Source: Mycobacterium sp. SVM_VP21
Lineage (GTDB): Bacteria; Actinomycetota; Actinomycetes; Mycobacteriales; Mycobacteriaceae
Length of the DNA stretch: 64,000 bases
Assembly: GCA_024758765.1 (NCBI GenBank)
Contig: CP101406.1
Location: 744,001-808,000 of the forward strand
Direction of reading: 5' to 3'
Positions 17,807-27,142 of this stretch are shown here, piece by piece (position 1 is the stretch's first letter; every line of letters begins with the position of its first letter). Position numbers and translations under genes: made by a program. The notes under the pieces are model-generated. The model did no database searches. It was not told where the DNA came from and saw nothing but the letters and a program-made list of their open reading frames with translations.

Positions 17807-18667
17807 ATGCTTCCTACGGCCCGATTGGTGCGTCAACGCGCCGGGGTGAAGGTCTACGACTATCCGATCGATCCACACCTGCCGCAGGTGGTGGTGGCCC
17901 GGGTCGGACAGGAGCGGCTGTCCCAGCACGGTCAGATCCACAACTTCCCGGCCATGTGGTGCGACCGGGTCGCCGGAGTGGTCTACGTGGTCGCGATGGG
18001 CGCCACCGTCGGTCCCGAGGCGGTGGAATGCACGGACGACGGCATCGCGGTGTTTTTCGACCCGGCTGCGATCGGCGACGACGGCACATCGCCATGGCTC
18101 GCCTGGCGTTCCCATCCCCTGCTGTGCCTGTTCCTGCATGAGCGCGAGGACGGTCTGCTGCGTGTGGAGTTGCCGGTCGCCGATCGTCAGGCCTTCTTCC
18201 GCATCCTCGATGCCATGAAATACGAGCTCCTGCAACGACAGAACGGAGACCGCGAGGCCGTATCGGCGTTGCTGACGCTGCTGCTGGTCAAGCTCAGCCG
18301 ACTCGCCGCCGACACCGTCGGCGGACTGCGCCAGGAAGACGAACCACTGCTGGCCGAGGTGTTCGCAACCATCGACCGGCGTTTCACCGAACCACTGTCG
18401 CTGCGCGAAGTGGCGCGCGAAGTGTCGGTATCGGCTGGGCATCTCACGACCGTGGTGCGCCGCCGCACCGGGCGCACGGTGCTGGAGTGGATCACCCAAC
18501 GCCGCATGGGCGAAGCCCGTCGCCTGCTGACCGATACCCGACTGTCGATCACTGAGATCGGGCACCGGGTCGGACTACCGGATGCGGCCTACTTCACCAG
18601 GCAGTTTCGCCAAACGCACGGTATTTCACCCAGTCAGTGGCGGAAATCCCCTCCACCCCCCGTTTGA
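17807..18667 (+). CDS. AraC-family transcriptional regulator
   Basis: The 286-aa product starts at ATG 17807 (MLPTARLVRQRAGVKVYDYP); an upstream in-frame extension to 17621 is low-complexity and unlikely. The N-terminal ~180 residues are a ligand- or partner-binding domain. The C-terminal ~100 residues carry two helix-turn-helix motifs: LSLREVAREVSVSAGHLTTVVRRRTGRTVLEW and LSITEIGHRVGLPDAAYFTRQFRQTHGISPSQWR, typical AraC/XylS. It is divergent from the GjpA-like/PGRS unit with 247 bp between, so that unit is its most likely target. It is convergent with the Rv3446c-like gene. Confidence 0.9.
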   Translation: MLPTARLVRQRAGVKVYDYPIDPHLPQVVVARVGQERLSQHGQIHNFPAMWCDRVAGVVYVVAMGATVGPEAVECTDDGIAVFFDPAAIGDDGTSPWLAWRSHPLLCLFLHEREDGLLRVELPVADRQAFFRILDAMKYELLQRQNGDREAVSALLTLLLVKLSRLAADTVGGLRQEDEPLLAEVFATIDRRFTEPLSLREVAREVSVSAGHLTTVVRRRTGRTVLEWITQRRMGEARRLLTDTRLSITEIGHRVGLPDAAYFTRQFRQTHGISPSQWRKSPPPPV

Positions 18668-18686
18668 CGTTCCATGACACTGGCCC

Positions 18687-19850
18687 TCAGCTGACGGCGC
18701 GGGCGGAGCGCACTGCCTGCTCACACACCGCCCGCAGAATGTCCTCGCCACCCGTTCCGCTCTGACACCCGATGCCGATGCGCACCGCGCGGTCGACCAC
18801 GACCGCCCAGTCGACGTGGTGGCCGACGCGCACCTCCCGATAGGTCACCGCGGGCCGTCCGGCACTGACGCCGGCCGGATCGAAACCGGTGAACACTCCG
18901 GGCGTTTCGGCGTCAGCGCGTTGCAGGGCTCGCTGCAACGGGTCAGCGATGGCGGTCAGGGTATCGCCGGCGGCCGGCGCTTGGGTGACGTGCAACACCA
19001 GCTGCGGATCGTGGGGCGACACCACCTCTACCCGCGCCGATCCTGGCCCGTCAGTCACCCGTCGGGTCAGCCAACTCGCCGGAACCTGTACCGCTACACG
19101 GCCTTCCACTAAGTAGGTCACGGGATTATCGGTATCCGGCCGAGCGTCGTGACGGGCAAGGAGGGCCAGCGCCACCATACCGCCGACCAGGGCGGCCGGG
19201 GCCAGTCGCCGGCGGCGACCGACGGAGACCGGTTCGGTGACCGGCGCATCGACCGTTCGGCGGATCGGCGGCAGCCGATCGACCACGGTCGCCCGCACCT
19301 CGGGCCGCAGCCGCTCCTCGATCAGCCGCGAGAGGTCGCTGGCCCCGCCGATCCCGGCCGGTACGTCGATCACGACCGCTCCGGGACGACCCCGGACCGC
19401 CTCACATATTCGGCGAGCCACCGCCTCGGCGACCCCGTCGGGAGCCCCGATGCGCGGCTCGGCGACCATGGCCGCGCTACCGGGTCCGGTAACGGCCACC
19501 AGGCCGGCGGCGATCTCCACAACCACCGCGGCGTGAAACGCATTGGACAGCAGTGTTGCTCGCGATCGGGTGACCACCTCGCCGGCCAGGCCTCGCGCCG
19601 CCGCGGCAAGCAGCTGCACCCTGCGGACCGCCCACCACGATGGGTGGATGAGCTCGACCGATTCAACGGGCAACGAGCAGCTCAGCACCTCACGCAAGAG
19701 CTCGGGAACCGCGACCGGTTGCCCATCGACCAGTCCGACCGGGTCATCGATCCACTCCAGTGCGGCGGCGCCTTCGGCCGATTCGGTGGCGCCGCAACAC
19801 AACCGGCGGATGGCCGCCGGGCCGGCCTCGATAACTGCCTGATGTTTCAT
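18687..19850 (-). CDS. Type VII secretion-associated protein, Rv3446c-like
   Basis: The 387-aa product has an N-terminal ATPase-fold-like half (residues ~1-200, with VVEIAAGLVAVTGPG), one transmembrane segment near residues 215-235 (LAPAALVGGMVALALLA) preceded by an RRRR stop, and a C-terminal extracytoplasmic domain (NPVTYLVEGRVAVQVPASWLTRRV). This is the architecture of the TIGR03931-type ESX-4 component. Its ATG overlaps the EccC4 stop by four bases, so the two are co-translated. In M. tuberculosis esxU follows immediately; here the insert ending with the AraC gene lies there instead. Role in the secretion complex is not established. Confidence 0.88.
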   Translation of the reverse strand: MKHQAVIEAGPAAIRRLCCGATESAEGAAALEWIDDPVGLVDGQPVAVPELLREVLSCSLPVESVELIHPSWWAVRRVQLLAAAARGLAGEVVTRSRATLLSNAFHAAVVVEIAAGLVAVTGPGSAAMVAEPRIGAPDGVAEAVARRICEAVRGRPGAVVIDVPAGIGGASDLSRLIEERLRPEVRATVVDRLPPIRRTVDAPVTEPVSVGRRRRLAPAALVGGMVALALLARHDARPDTDNPVTYLVEGRVAVQVPASWLTRRVTDGPGSARVEVVSPHDPQLVLHVTQAPAAGDTLTAIADPLQRALQRADAETPGVFTGFDPAGVSAGRPAVTYREVRVGHHVDWAVVVDRAVRIGIGCQSGTGGEDILRAVCEQAVRSARAVS

Positions 19851-22800
19851 GAGTCCCAGGCCACCTGGATGAGCCGCTCACCGTCCGCGCGGGTGATCAG
19901 GGTGCCGCGCCCGGGTGGGAGGGGTTCCGGCCGAACCGAACTCAGCGGGCCGTCGGGGGCGACACCGCTCATCATCAGCGTCATCGCGCCCAGATCGGTC
20001 AGCGCGGTCCGCAGCGGTTCGTACATCGACCGGGTCACCCCCCCGCTGCGACAGGCCACGATCAGGTGCAGCCCGAGATCCCCGGCGTGCGGCAGGTATT
20101 CCAGCAATGGTGTCAGCGGATTTCCGGTGCCGGCGGCCACCAGGTCATGGTCGTCGACCACCACGTACAACTGCGGGCCAGACCACCACGCCCCGGCAAG
20201 CAGCTGCTGCGGGCCGAGGTCGGCACCGGGCATCCGCCTCGCGAGCTGGTCGATCAGGCCCGGCAGCAGCGTTGTCAGCGCGGGCCCCGACATCGCATAA
20301 CCGGCCAAGTGCCCGGTCGGTACGACGTCCAGCAGCCCGCGCCGGTAGTCGACCACCAGCAGCTGAACCTGCTCGGCGGAGTGGCACCGCACCAGCTCCC
20401 GGCACAGCGTTCGCAGCACGGAGGTTTTGCCGCACTCGTTGCCGCCCACGATGACCAGGTGCGGTTGGCGGCCGAAATCGATGGGAACAGCCTCGAGTCC
20501 GCGTTCGTCGATGCCCAGCACCGGCAGGCCGGCGGGGGCGGCAAGTTCGTCCCGGGCGACGACGGTGGGCAGCAGCCGGATCGGTGGCGCGACGGCACCA
20601 TCGGGGTGCCGCATTGGTTCCCAGCCTTGCGGGCGGGCTAACAGCATGTGCATGCCGTCGTGGGTCAGGCCCCGTCCGGGCCGGCCCTGCGGCACCCGCC
20701 GGGCCTGGCGACGGTCCAGTTCGGATTCGGCCGGATCCCCCAGCCTCAGCTCGATACGGGTGCCGATCAGGTCCCGCAAGGCGGGCCGCACCTCGGCCCA
20801 CCGCGACGCGGCCAACATCACGTGCACACCAAAGGACAGGCCACGGGCGGCCAGCGCAACAATCCTGGCTTCCACCTCGAATTCGCGGCACAGGGCGGAC
20901 CATCCGTCGATGACCAGGAAGACGTCCGGGGCCGGGCGTTCGTCGTCCGCAGCGAAACCGGCACGCTGGGCTTCGCGCCGCGCCACGATGGCCTCCATCT
21001 CGGCGACCACCCGCCGGACCAGGTCCGGTTGCCCAACGCCGGCGACCGCACCGACGTGCGGCAGCGTTCGGATCGCGGAGAGCACCCCGCCACCGAAATC
21101 CAAGCAGTAGAACGCGACCCGGGTCGCATCGTGGGTGGCGCACAGCGCGGCGATCAGGGTGTACAGCGCGGTCGATTTGCCCGATTGCGGGGCGCCGACG
21201 ACGGCGACATGGCCGGCAGCGCCGCCCAACCGAATCGACAGGGTGGTCCGACACTGCTCGAAGGGCCGATCGACGACGCCGATCGGAACCGTCAGATCGG
21301 CGTAGTCGGCGTCGAGGAGTGATCCCAGTATTGCGGAATCTCCCAGGGGCGCCAGCCATATCTGTCGCGCCGCCGGGCCGTGCCCGGACAATCGCTGCAG
21401 CATTGTCTGCAGCACGGTGCGCCCGCCCGGATCGGTAGCTTCCCGAACCGGGCCGAGTGGCATTGCGGTGAACGGGAGTACCGCAACGGGATCCGTCCGG
21501 GCTGGAGGGCACATCCCGGAGACGTAGGCCGTCTGGAATCGCTGCTCCGCGCCGTCGGCGGTGCGCAAGAATCCAACCCCGGGAATATTGGGCAGTTCGT
21601 GGGCGGCGGTGGTGCCCAGCACGATCCGGGATTCGGCGGCCGACATCGTCTTGAGGCACACCCGGTAGGACAGGTGCGATTCCAGACCCCGGAGCCGGCC
21701 CTCCTCGATCCGCTGACTGGCCAGTAACAGATGCATTCCCAGCGAACGGCCCAACCGGCCGATGGCCACGAAGGTGTCGAGGAGATCGGGATGCTGGTGG
21801 AGCAGTTCGGAGAATTCGTCGACGATGACCAGCAGCGCCGGCAGGGCCGGTAGCTCTGGCTGTGTGGTTCGTGCCTGCCGGTATGCGGCGATGCTGGGCG
21901 CCCCAACACCGCGCAGCAGTTGCTGGCGCCGCTGCATCTCACCGGCCAGTGCGTCGCGCATCCGTTCCACCAGCGATGCCTCCTCAGCGAGGTTGGTGAT
22001 GACCGCACAGACATGCCGGGCCTGCTCGAAGCCGAGAAATGTTGCGCCTCCTTTGAAGTCGACCAGCACCAGGTTGAGGTCCGCCGGCGAATGCCGCGCC
22101 GCCATGCCCAGCACCAGCGTGCGCAGGAACTCCGATTTGCCCGAGCCGGTGGCGCCGACACACAGCCCGTGCGGCCCGCTGCCCCGCTCGGCGGCCTCTT
22201 TGATGTCCAGCCGTACCGGTTCTCCGTTCGGGGCCGTGCCGATCGGGACGCACAATGACTGTGCCGACGCGCGTGCCCATTCCGCCCGCGCATCGAAGCG
22301 GTCGATGTCGCCGATGCCCAGTAGATGAGCCCATCCTTGGACGCTCCCGGAGCCAACGGGCCGGTGCGCGGCCAGGCGCCGCGCACACACCACCGCGTCG
22401 GCGAGGGTCAGAAAGTCCGGCCGGCCAAGATCTCCATCGGCGTCACACAGCACCGTCGCGGACACGTGCAGGAGGCGGGCCTCGCCTCGGGTGCATAACT
22501 CAGCCACCTGAAGACCGCTCACGTCGTCGCTGATCACCACGACCCGACGGCCGATCAGACTGGTTTCGGCGGCGGTCAGGTCGGGGTAGGTCAGGCGCAA
22601 TGGTCCGCCGGCATCGGCGGCCGACGGATGCTGATGGTGCGGCAGCCATTTCAGCCAATCCCAGTCGCCGCGATGCCGACCATCCACGACCGCGATCAGC
22701 ATCGCGTCTGGGCTGTGCAGCACGGCGAGCTGACAGATCAGCGCGCGCAGCAGGCCGCGAGCCGGCTCGATGTCGCCGTCAAGGCGCAGCGGCGACGGTC

Positions 22801-23431
22801 CCAGCACCATCAGCACGATCGGTACGCCGGGCACCGCTGCGTGGGTGTCCAGGAAACGGCGCAGTGCCGCGTCGGTGACCGGATCGACCCGTCGAACCGG
22901 ATCGGGCGATGGCGCCACCAATCGACCGGCCGGTGCGGCCGGGCCGATTCCGACTCGCACCGAGCCGAACTCGGGGTCGCCGACCTTACGCTCCCACCTG
23001 CGGGGCCCGCCGGCCAACACCCAAAGTACGTCCGGCTCCGGGTGCGACCACAGCGCCCAGGCGCGCTGGGACAACGCGTTGTCTGCCACGGACTTGCGCA
23101 ATCCTGCGAGATAGGCCAGGTAGTTCTCGCGGTCGCCGTCGATGTCGTTGCCACACCCATGGCTTCGCCCAGTGACAACGGCCGCCACCGCCGAGGCGAG
23201 CATCATCAGCGGGAACAGTGCGAACACCGGGCTGCGTGCGGCCGAGGAGCCCGAGCGGTAGACGACGGCGGTCACGGCGAGCATCCCCACCGCCATAACG
23301 GCGGGCAGCAGCCGGGTCAGAATCATCCTCGGCTCGGAATCCGACACCGATGGTGGTGCAGCGACCGCGATTTCACCCCGCGATGGCGGCGGGGGCGGGA
23401 GCGCGGTCGGCGCGGGACCGGTCATCGGCAC
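19847..23431 (-). CDS. eccC4: ESX-4 secretion ATPase EccC4
   Basis: The 1194-aa product is the FtsK/SpoIIIE-type motor of the type VII system. Two N-terminal membrane segments (ILTRLLPAVMAVGMLAVTAVV and VFALFPLMMLASAVAAVV) precede three ATPase modules with Walker A motifs GATGSGKSE (about 425-433), GAPQSGKST (about 745) and GGNECGKTS (about 1000). The first carries a canonical Walker B (LNLVLVDFKGG) and is expected to be the main driver; the second has FYCLDFGGG and the third LLVVDYRRG. It recruits EsxT/EsxU-type substrates. The start may be two codons downstream (MTGPAP). It is divergent from eccD4 with 107 bp between and overlaps the Rv3446c-like gene downstream. Confidence 0.96.
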   Translation of the reverse strand: MPMTGPAPTALPPPPPSRGEIAVAAPPSVSDSEPRMILTRLLPAVMAVGMLAVTAVVYRSGSSAARSPVFALFPLMMLASAVAAVVTGRSHGCGNDIDGDRENYLAYLAGLRKSVADNALSQRAWALWSHPEPDVLWVLAGGPRRWERKVGDPEFGSVRVGIGPAAPAGRLVAPSPDPVRRVDPVTDAALRRFLDTHAAVPGVPIVLMVLGPSPLRLDGDIEPARGLLRALICQLAVLHSPDAMLIAVVDGRHRGDWDWLKWLPHHQHPSAADAGGPLRLTYPDLTAAETSLIGRRVVVISDDVSGLQVAELCTRGEARLLHVSATVLCDADGDLGRPDFLTLADAVVCARRLAAHRPVGSGSVQGWAHLLGIGDIDRFDARAEWARASAQSLCVPIGTAPNGEPVRLDIKEAAERGSGPHGLCVGATGSGKSEFLRTLVLGMAARHSPADLNLVLVDFKGGATFLGFEQARHVCAVITNLAEEASLVERMRDALAGEMQRRQQLLRGVGAPSIAAYRQARTTQPELPALPALLVIVDEFSELLHQHPDLLDTFVAIGRLGRSLGMHLLLASQRIEEGRLRGLESHLSYRVCLKTMSAAESRIVLGTTAAHELPNIPGVGFLRTADGAEQRFQTAYVSGMCPPARTDPVAVLPFTAMPLGPVREATDPGGRTVLQTMLQRLSGHGPAARQIWLAPLGDSAILGSLLDADYADLTVPIGVVDRPFEQCRTTLSIRLGGAAGHVAVVGAPQSGKSTALYTLIAALCATHDATRVAFYCLDFGGGVLSAIRTLPHVGAVAGVGQPDLVRRVVAEMEAIVARREAQRAGFAADDERPAPDVFLVIDGWSALCREFEVEARIVALAARGLSFGVHVMLAASRWAEVRPALRDLIGTRIELRLGDPAESELDRRQARRVPQGRPGRGLTHDGMHMLLARPQGWEPMRHPDGAVAPPIRLLPTVVARDELAAPAGLPVLGIDERGLEAVPIDFGRQPHLVIVGGNECGKTSVLRTLCRELVRCHSAEQVQLLVVDYRRGLLDVVPTGHLAGYAMSGPALTTLLPGLIDQLARRMPGADLGPQQLLAGAWWSGPQLYVVVDDHDLVAAGTGNPLTPLLEYLPHAGDLGLHLIVACRSGGVTRSMYEPLRTALTDLGAMTLMMSGVAPDGPLSSVRPEPLPPGRGTLITRADGERLIQVAWDS

Positions 23432-23538
23432 ACCGTAGGCAGCGCCAACTCCACCGACAAGTCAGCTGTGGATAGCCGAAAACGTCGCGGTTGCCGGGTC
23501 AGTAGCGTGCGAGCAACGAAGCGAAAGGAGAACGGGAC

Positions 23539-24702
23539 GTGTCGACTCCGGATTCGGGCCTACGTCGGGTCGCAGTACACGCCGATTACGCGCACGCTGA
23601 TCTGACGCTACCGTCCGGCGTGCCGGTAGCGACCCTGATCTCGGCCCTCGTAGAGCTGATGCCGCACCGGAACAGCCCGGAATCGCTGCGCCCCTATCGA
23701 CTCTCCGAACCGGGACGAGCTGCACTCGACGGCACGAGATCGCTTTCCCAGCAAGGCATCCGCGACGGTTCTACCCTGGTGTTGACCCACGCCGAATGCC
23801 CGGCCCCCCAGGTGTCGTTCGACGATCCCGCCGAACGGGTGGCGGCCGCGGTACGGACCATCGAGCGCCCGTGGAATCCTGCGGCGCGCCGGCTGGGCGC
23901 CGCACTGAGCGCGTCCGGGCTGGCCGGGGTGGCCGGCTTCGTGGCGATTCCCGGCGGCCCCGGCGCCCCGAACGCGCTGTTGGCGGTAGCGGCCACCGGC
24001 GCGGTCGCCCTGATGACCGTCCCGCCGAGTGGCTGCAGTGGGCCGGTGCGTACGACGTTGTGCTGCCTGGCCGGATTGGCGGTGCTGGGCGCGATCGCGG
24101 GAATGGCCTTCGCAGTGAACGGGATTGCACTGCCCCGAGTAGGCGCCGCTGCGGTGGTCGCCGGAGTCGGCATGATCCGCGTCGCCGGCCGAGTGGCGGC
24201 CGCGGTCACCGGGCTGTTCCGCCGAGGACGAGCGGTGCCGTCGCAGATAGGCGAGACGCACGACCTGCTGACCGGAGTGGTGGCGGCGGCTGCGGCGTTG
24301 GCGACTGTGGGTGCCGCCGCGGTGGTCGTCGGGACACCGGTTGCCGCGGCGCCCGACCTGGTCGGCGCAGTGTTCGCGGCGACGGCTGGCATGGCGCTGG
24401 CACTGCGCGCCCGCTCGCACACCGATGGCGTGCAGATCGCGGCGCTGATCGCCAGCGGTACCGCCACATTGGCTATCGGCCTGCTCGGCGCGGCGAGCAA
24501 CGCGACGGTGCAATGGCCGGCGGCGCTAGCCGTGGTGCTGGTCGCGGCGACGCTCGGCCTGGGCTTCGCCGCTCCGAGCACATTTCCACTGATCCGGCGT
24601 GGCGCCGAAGTCGTGGAGGGCCTGGCCCTCGGCTCGTTGGCGCCGCTGGCGTGCTGGCTGTGCGGGTTCTACAGCGTTGCCCGCGGATTGAATCTGGACT
24701 GA
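23539..24702 (+). CDS. eccD4: ESX-4 membrane channel component EccD4
   Basis: The 387-aa product starts at GTG 23539 with AAAGGAG upstream. Residues ~8-90 form the ubiquitin-like cytoplasmic domain (VAVHADYAHADLTLPSGVPV); the rest is a bundle of about nine to eleven Ala/Val/Gly-rich membrane helices, for example LAGLAVLGAIAGMAFAV and LTGVVAAAAALATVGAAAVVVG. It forms the pore-lining part of the ESX membrane complex. At 387 aa it is shorter than Rv3448 (467 aa as I recall). Three bases separate it from mycP4, so they form an operon. Confidence 0.93.
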   Translation: MSTPDSGLRRVAVHADYAHADLTLPSGVPVATLISALVELMPHRNSPESLRPYRLSEPGRAALDGTRSLSQQGIRDGSTLVLTHAECPAPQVSFDDPAERVAAAVRTIERPWNPAARRLGAALSASGLAGVAGFVAIPGGPGAPNALLAVAATGAVALMTVPPSGCSGPVRTTLCCLAGLAVLGAIAGMAFAVNGIALPRVGAAAVVAGVGMIRVAGRVAAAVTGLFRRGRAVPSQIGETHDLLTGVVAAAAALATVGAAAVVVGTPVAAAPDLVGAVFAATAGMALALRARSHTDGVQIAALIASGTATLAIGLLGAASNATVQWPAALAVVLVAATLGLGFAAPSTFPLIRRGAEVVEGLALGSLAPLACWLCGFYSVARGLNLD

Positions 24703-24705
24703 CCC

Positions 24706-26013
24706 GTGCCGAATACCCGGATCGCTCGGTTGGCGGCGGTCGCCATGATCGCGGCGACACCGTGCGCACCACCGGCCAACGCGGTCGCACCGCCCCCAGT
24801 CGACCACGCCCGATTGCCTGCCCCGGCGCCGGCCGCGCCGGCACTCCCCACGGTGCAGCGCGAGGTGTGCACGGTGGGCACGCTGGGGCCCAGCGGGAAC
24901 CCGACCCAGCTCGACGGGCTGGACCTGGCCGCGGCCTGGGCCCTCACCCGCGGCGCCGGCCAACGGGTTGCGGTGATCGACACCGGCGTCGCGCCGCACC
25001 GGCGACTGCCCGGATTGATCGGTGGCGGCGACTATGTCTCCACCGGAGACGGCACCCGGGATTGCGACGGGCACGGCACGCTGGTCGCCGGAATCATTGC
25101 GGCCGCACCCGATCCCATGGCCGACCGGTTCAGCGGCGTGGCGCCGTTAGCCACCGTGATCGGTATTCGAGCATCCAGCGCACGGTTCGCCGCCATCGGC
25201 GACGCGGTCGGTATCGGCGATGTCGACACCCTGGCCAAGGCGGTGCGTACCGCGGCCGACCTGAACGCGTCGGTGATCAACATCTCCACGGTGGCCTGCC
25301 GGTCCGCACGTACCGGACTCGACGACCGAGCGCTGGGCGCCGCCCTGGCGTATGCGGTCGAGGTCAAGAACAGCGTCGTCGTCGCAGCAGCGGGCAACAC
25401 CGACGAGGGTTGCGGTGCCGAGGGACCCATGATCGTCACGCCGGCCTGGTACGACGACTACGTGCTGACCGTCGGCTCGGTGGATGCCCACGGCGTCGCC
25501 TCGGCGTTCACCCTGCCCGGACCGTGGGTCGACGTGGCCGCGCCCGGCGAAGCGGTGCTCTCGTTGAGCACCGTGGGCGATGCGATGGCCGACACCGTCG
25601 ACGGCTCGCCGTTGCGCGGCACCAGCTTCGCCGCGCCGGTGGTCAGCGGGCTGGCGGCGCTGATCCGCTCGCGGTTTCCGCAGTGGACGCCACGCCAGGT
25701 GATGGACCGGATCAAGGCCACCGCTCACCACCCACCGGGCGGGAGCGATGATGTTGTCGGCGCCGGCGTGGTGGACGTGTTGGCGGCGCTCACCTTTGAC
25801 GTGGTCACCCCACGCGAAGTGTCCCCGCCCGCGCCACCTGTGCCCCGCCCAGCCCCGGACCCCGAACCCACCGCCGAAGCCGCGCCCGCCGGGCTGCGCA
25901 CCGCGATCGTCGGCACCGCGGTCCTAGTGGCGTTGCTCCTGGCAGCCGTCACCGGCCGGGCATTGTCGGGCCAGGCGCCGCGCCGTGCCCCAGCAGCGCT
26001 TGATCCCGACTGA
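24706..26013 (+). CDS. mycP4: ESX-4 mycosin, membrane-anchored subtilisin-like protease
   Basis: The 435-aa product starts at GTG three bases after eccD4. A signal peptide (residues ~1-30) is followed by the catalytic triad in subtilisin order: Asp near 92 (VAVIDTGVAPH), His near 122 (CDGHGTLVAGI) and Ser near 306 (GTSFAAPVVSG), with the oxyanion Asn in AAAGNTDEG. A Pro-rich linker and a C-terminal membrane helix (VGTAVLVALLLAAVTG) end the protein. Mycosins stabilise the ESX complex and process substrates in the periplasm. The last 65 bp overlap, tail to tail, with eccB4. Confidence 0.96.
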   Translation: MPNTRIARLAAVAMIAATPCAPPANAVAPPPVDHARLPAPAPAAPALPTVQREVCTVGTLGPSGNPTQLDGLDLAAAWALTRGAGQRVAVIDTGVAPHRRLPGLIGGGDYVSTGDGTRDCDGHGTLVAGIIAAAPDPMADRFSGVAPLATVIGIRASSARFAAIGDAVGIGDVDTLAKAVRTAADLNASVINISTVACRSARTGLDDRALGAALAYAVEVKNSVVVAAAGNTDEGCGAEGPMIVTPAWYDDYVLTVGSVDAHGVASAFTLPGPWVDVAAPGEAVLSLSTVGDAMADTVDGSPLRGTSFAAPVVSGLAALIRSRFPQWTPRQVMDRIKATAHHPPGGSDDVVGAGVVDVLAALTFDVVTPREVSPPAPPVPRPAPDPEPTAEAAPAGLRTAIVGTAVLVALLLAAVTGRALSGQAPRRAPAALDPD

Positions 26014-27049
26014 GCCGGGGGCCGGCCGGCAAGCCAGCCAACAGCGGCCACGGCACCCCGGCGGCCACCGCGGGCAGCCCCAGCCTGCGCGCCGCATCGT
26101 CGTCGTCAACGGTGAACCGCACCCCGCTCTCGGAGATCAGATAACCGACACCGCGGGCGTGACCGGAGGTGTCGGCCGCGCGCACGTAGGCACTGTGTCC
26201 GGCAGGCAGATAGACCCCGTCCAAGGCGGGGCCCGGCCCGTCTGCCTGGGCCAGCACCGTGGGCGACTCCTCAGCCGGTAGCCGCGCCCCGCTCGATAGG
26301 GTGATGCCGGCCGGATCGTCGGCGCGCCAATGCGCGCACAGCGTGGCCGGGGCTAAGCCCACCCTGGAGCCCACCTCGCGAAGGTCGGCCGGCGGGGCTT
26401 CTGGGATCGCGTTGAGCAGTAGCGCCGAGACACGTCTGGGCACGGTGGACTCCAGCAGCGGGTCAGCGGGATCGACCGCAACCCGCCGTCCGTCGAGGAG
26501 CAAAAAGGTTGCCCCGGACTCGGACCTGACCGGTACCGCCTGCAGCGGGTCGAGGCGGGCGGATGGCAGCGGGTCGGCGCCGACCATGAGGACGGTGCCG
26601 GCGGAGTCCTCGCACAGCGACCACGTCTGGGAGTCCGGCAGGGCCGTCCCCAGTGCCCCCGGCGCACCCGGGATGCCCAGCGGCGGTCCGCTCCGGGCCC
26701 GGGCGATCGCGTCGCCGTCCACCGGTCGCGGGTCGGCCGCCCCGGTAATCAGCCGCGCCGAGGCGAGGTTGTACACCGGATGCATCGTGTCTGCGATCCG
26801 GACATAGAGCGCCCCGGTCGCGCGGTCCAGCACAATGGGCGCGTCCCCGAGGACCGGTCGCGGCCAAAACACGGCCAACATCACCGCGCCGACGGCCACG
26901 ACCATGCTCAATAGCCACCCCAGGGCCAGGGCGTTTCGGCCGGGGACGGGGGCGCCCGCCACCTGCCCGCACCGCAACGCCCGTTCCATCCGGCGGGCCA
27001 GGAAGCGGTGGGCGCTGAGTTGAAGCTGCGTCGTCGATCGCCCGGCCAT
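25949..27049 (-). CDS. eccB4: ESX-4 core component EccB4
   Basis: The 366-aa product opens with the EccB signature: a short cytoplasmic segment (TTQLQLSAHRFLARRMERALRCG), one membrane helix at residues ~40-62 (LGWLLSMVVAVGAVMLAVF), then the periplasmic repeat domain (IVLDRATGALYVRIADTMHPVYNLASARLITG). Two Cys (SLCEDSAG, ATLCAHW) could form the known disulphide. It is shorter than Rv3450c (about 470 aa as I recall), mainly lacking the C-terminal tail. It converges with mycP4 and overlaps it by 65 bp, so the genes must be on separate transcripts. It is divergent from cut3. Confidence 0.94.
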   Translation of the reverse strand: MAGRSTTQLQLSAHRFLARRMERALRCGQVAGAPVPGRNALALGWLLSMVVAVGAVMLAVFWPRPVLGDAPIVLDRATGALYVRIADTMHPVYNLASARLITGAADPRPVDGDAIARARSGPPLGIPGAPGALGTALPDSQTWSLCEDSAGTVLMVGADPLPSARLDPLQAVPVRSESGATFLLLDGRRVAVDPADPLLESTVPRRVSALLLNAIPEAPPADLREVGSRVGLAPATLCAHWRADDPAGITLSSGARLPAEESPTVLAQADGPGPALDGVYLPAGHSAYVRAADTSGHARGVGYLISESGVRFTVDDDDAARRLGLPAVAAGVPWPLLAGLPAGPRLSRDQALLGHGAAPGPTMPGR

Positions 27050-27142
27050 ATCGGCCGACGCTAATTGTCAGACCGGTACCACCGTGCCCCGCCATCCACA
27101 GGCCCGCCGGTATCGGAAACGGCGTTCGGTACCATTTCCGGT

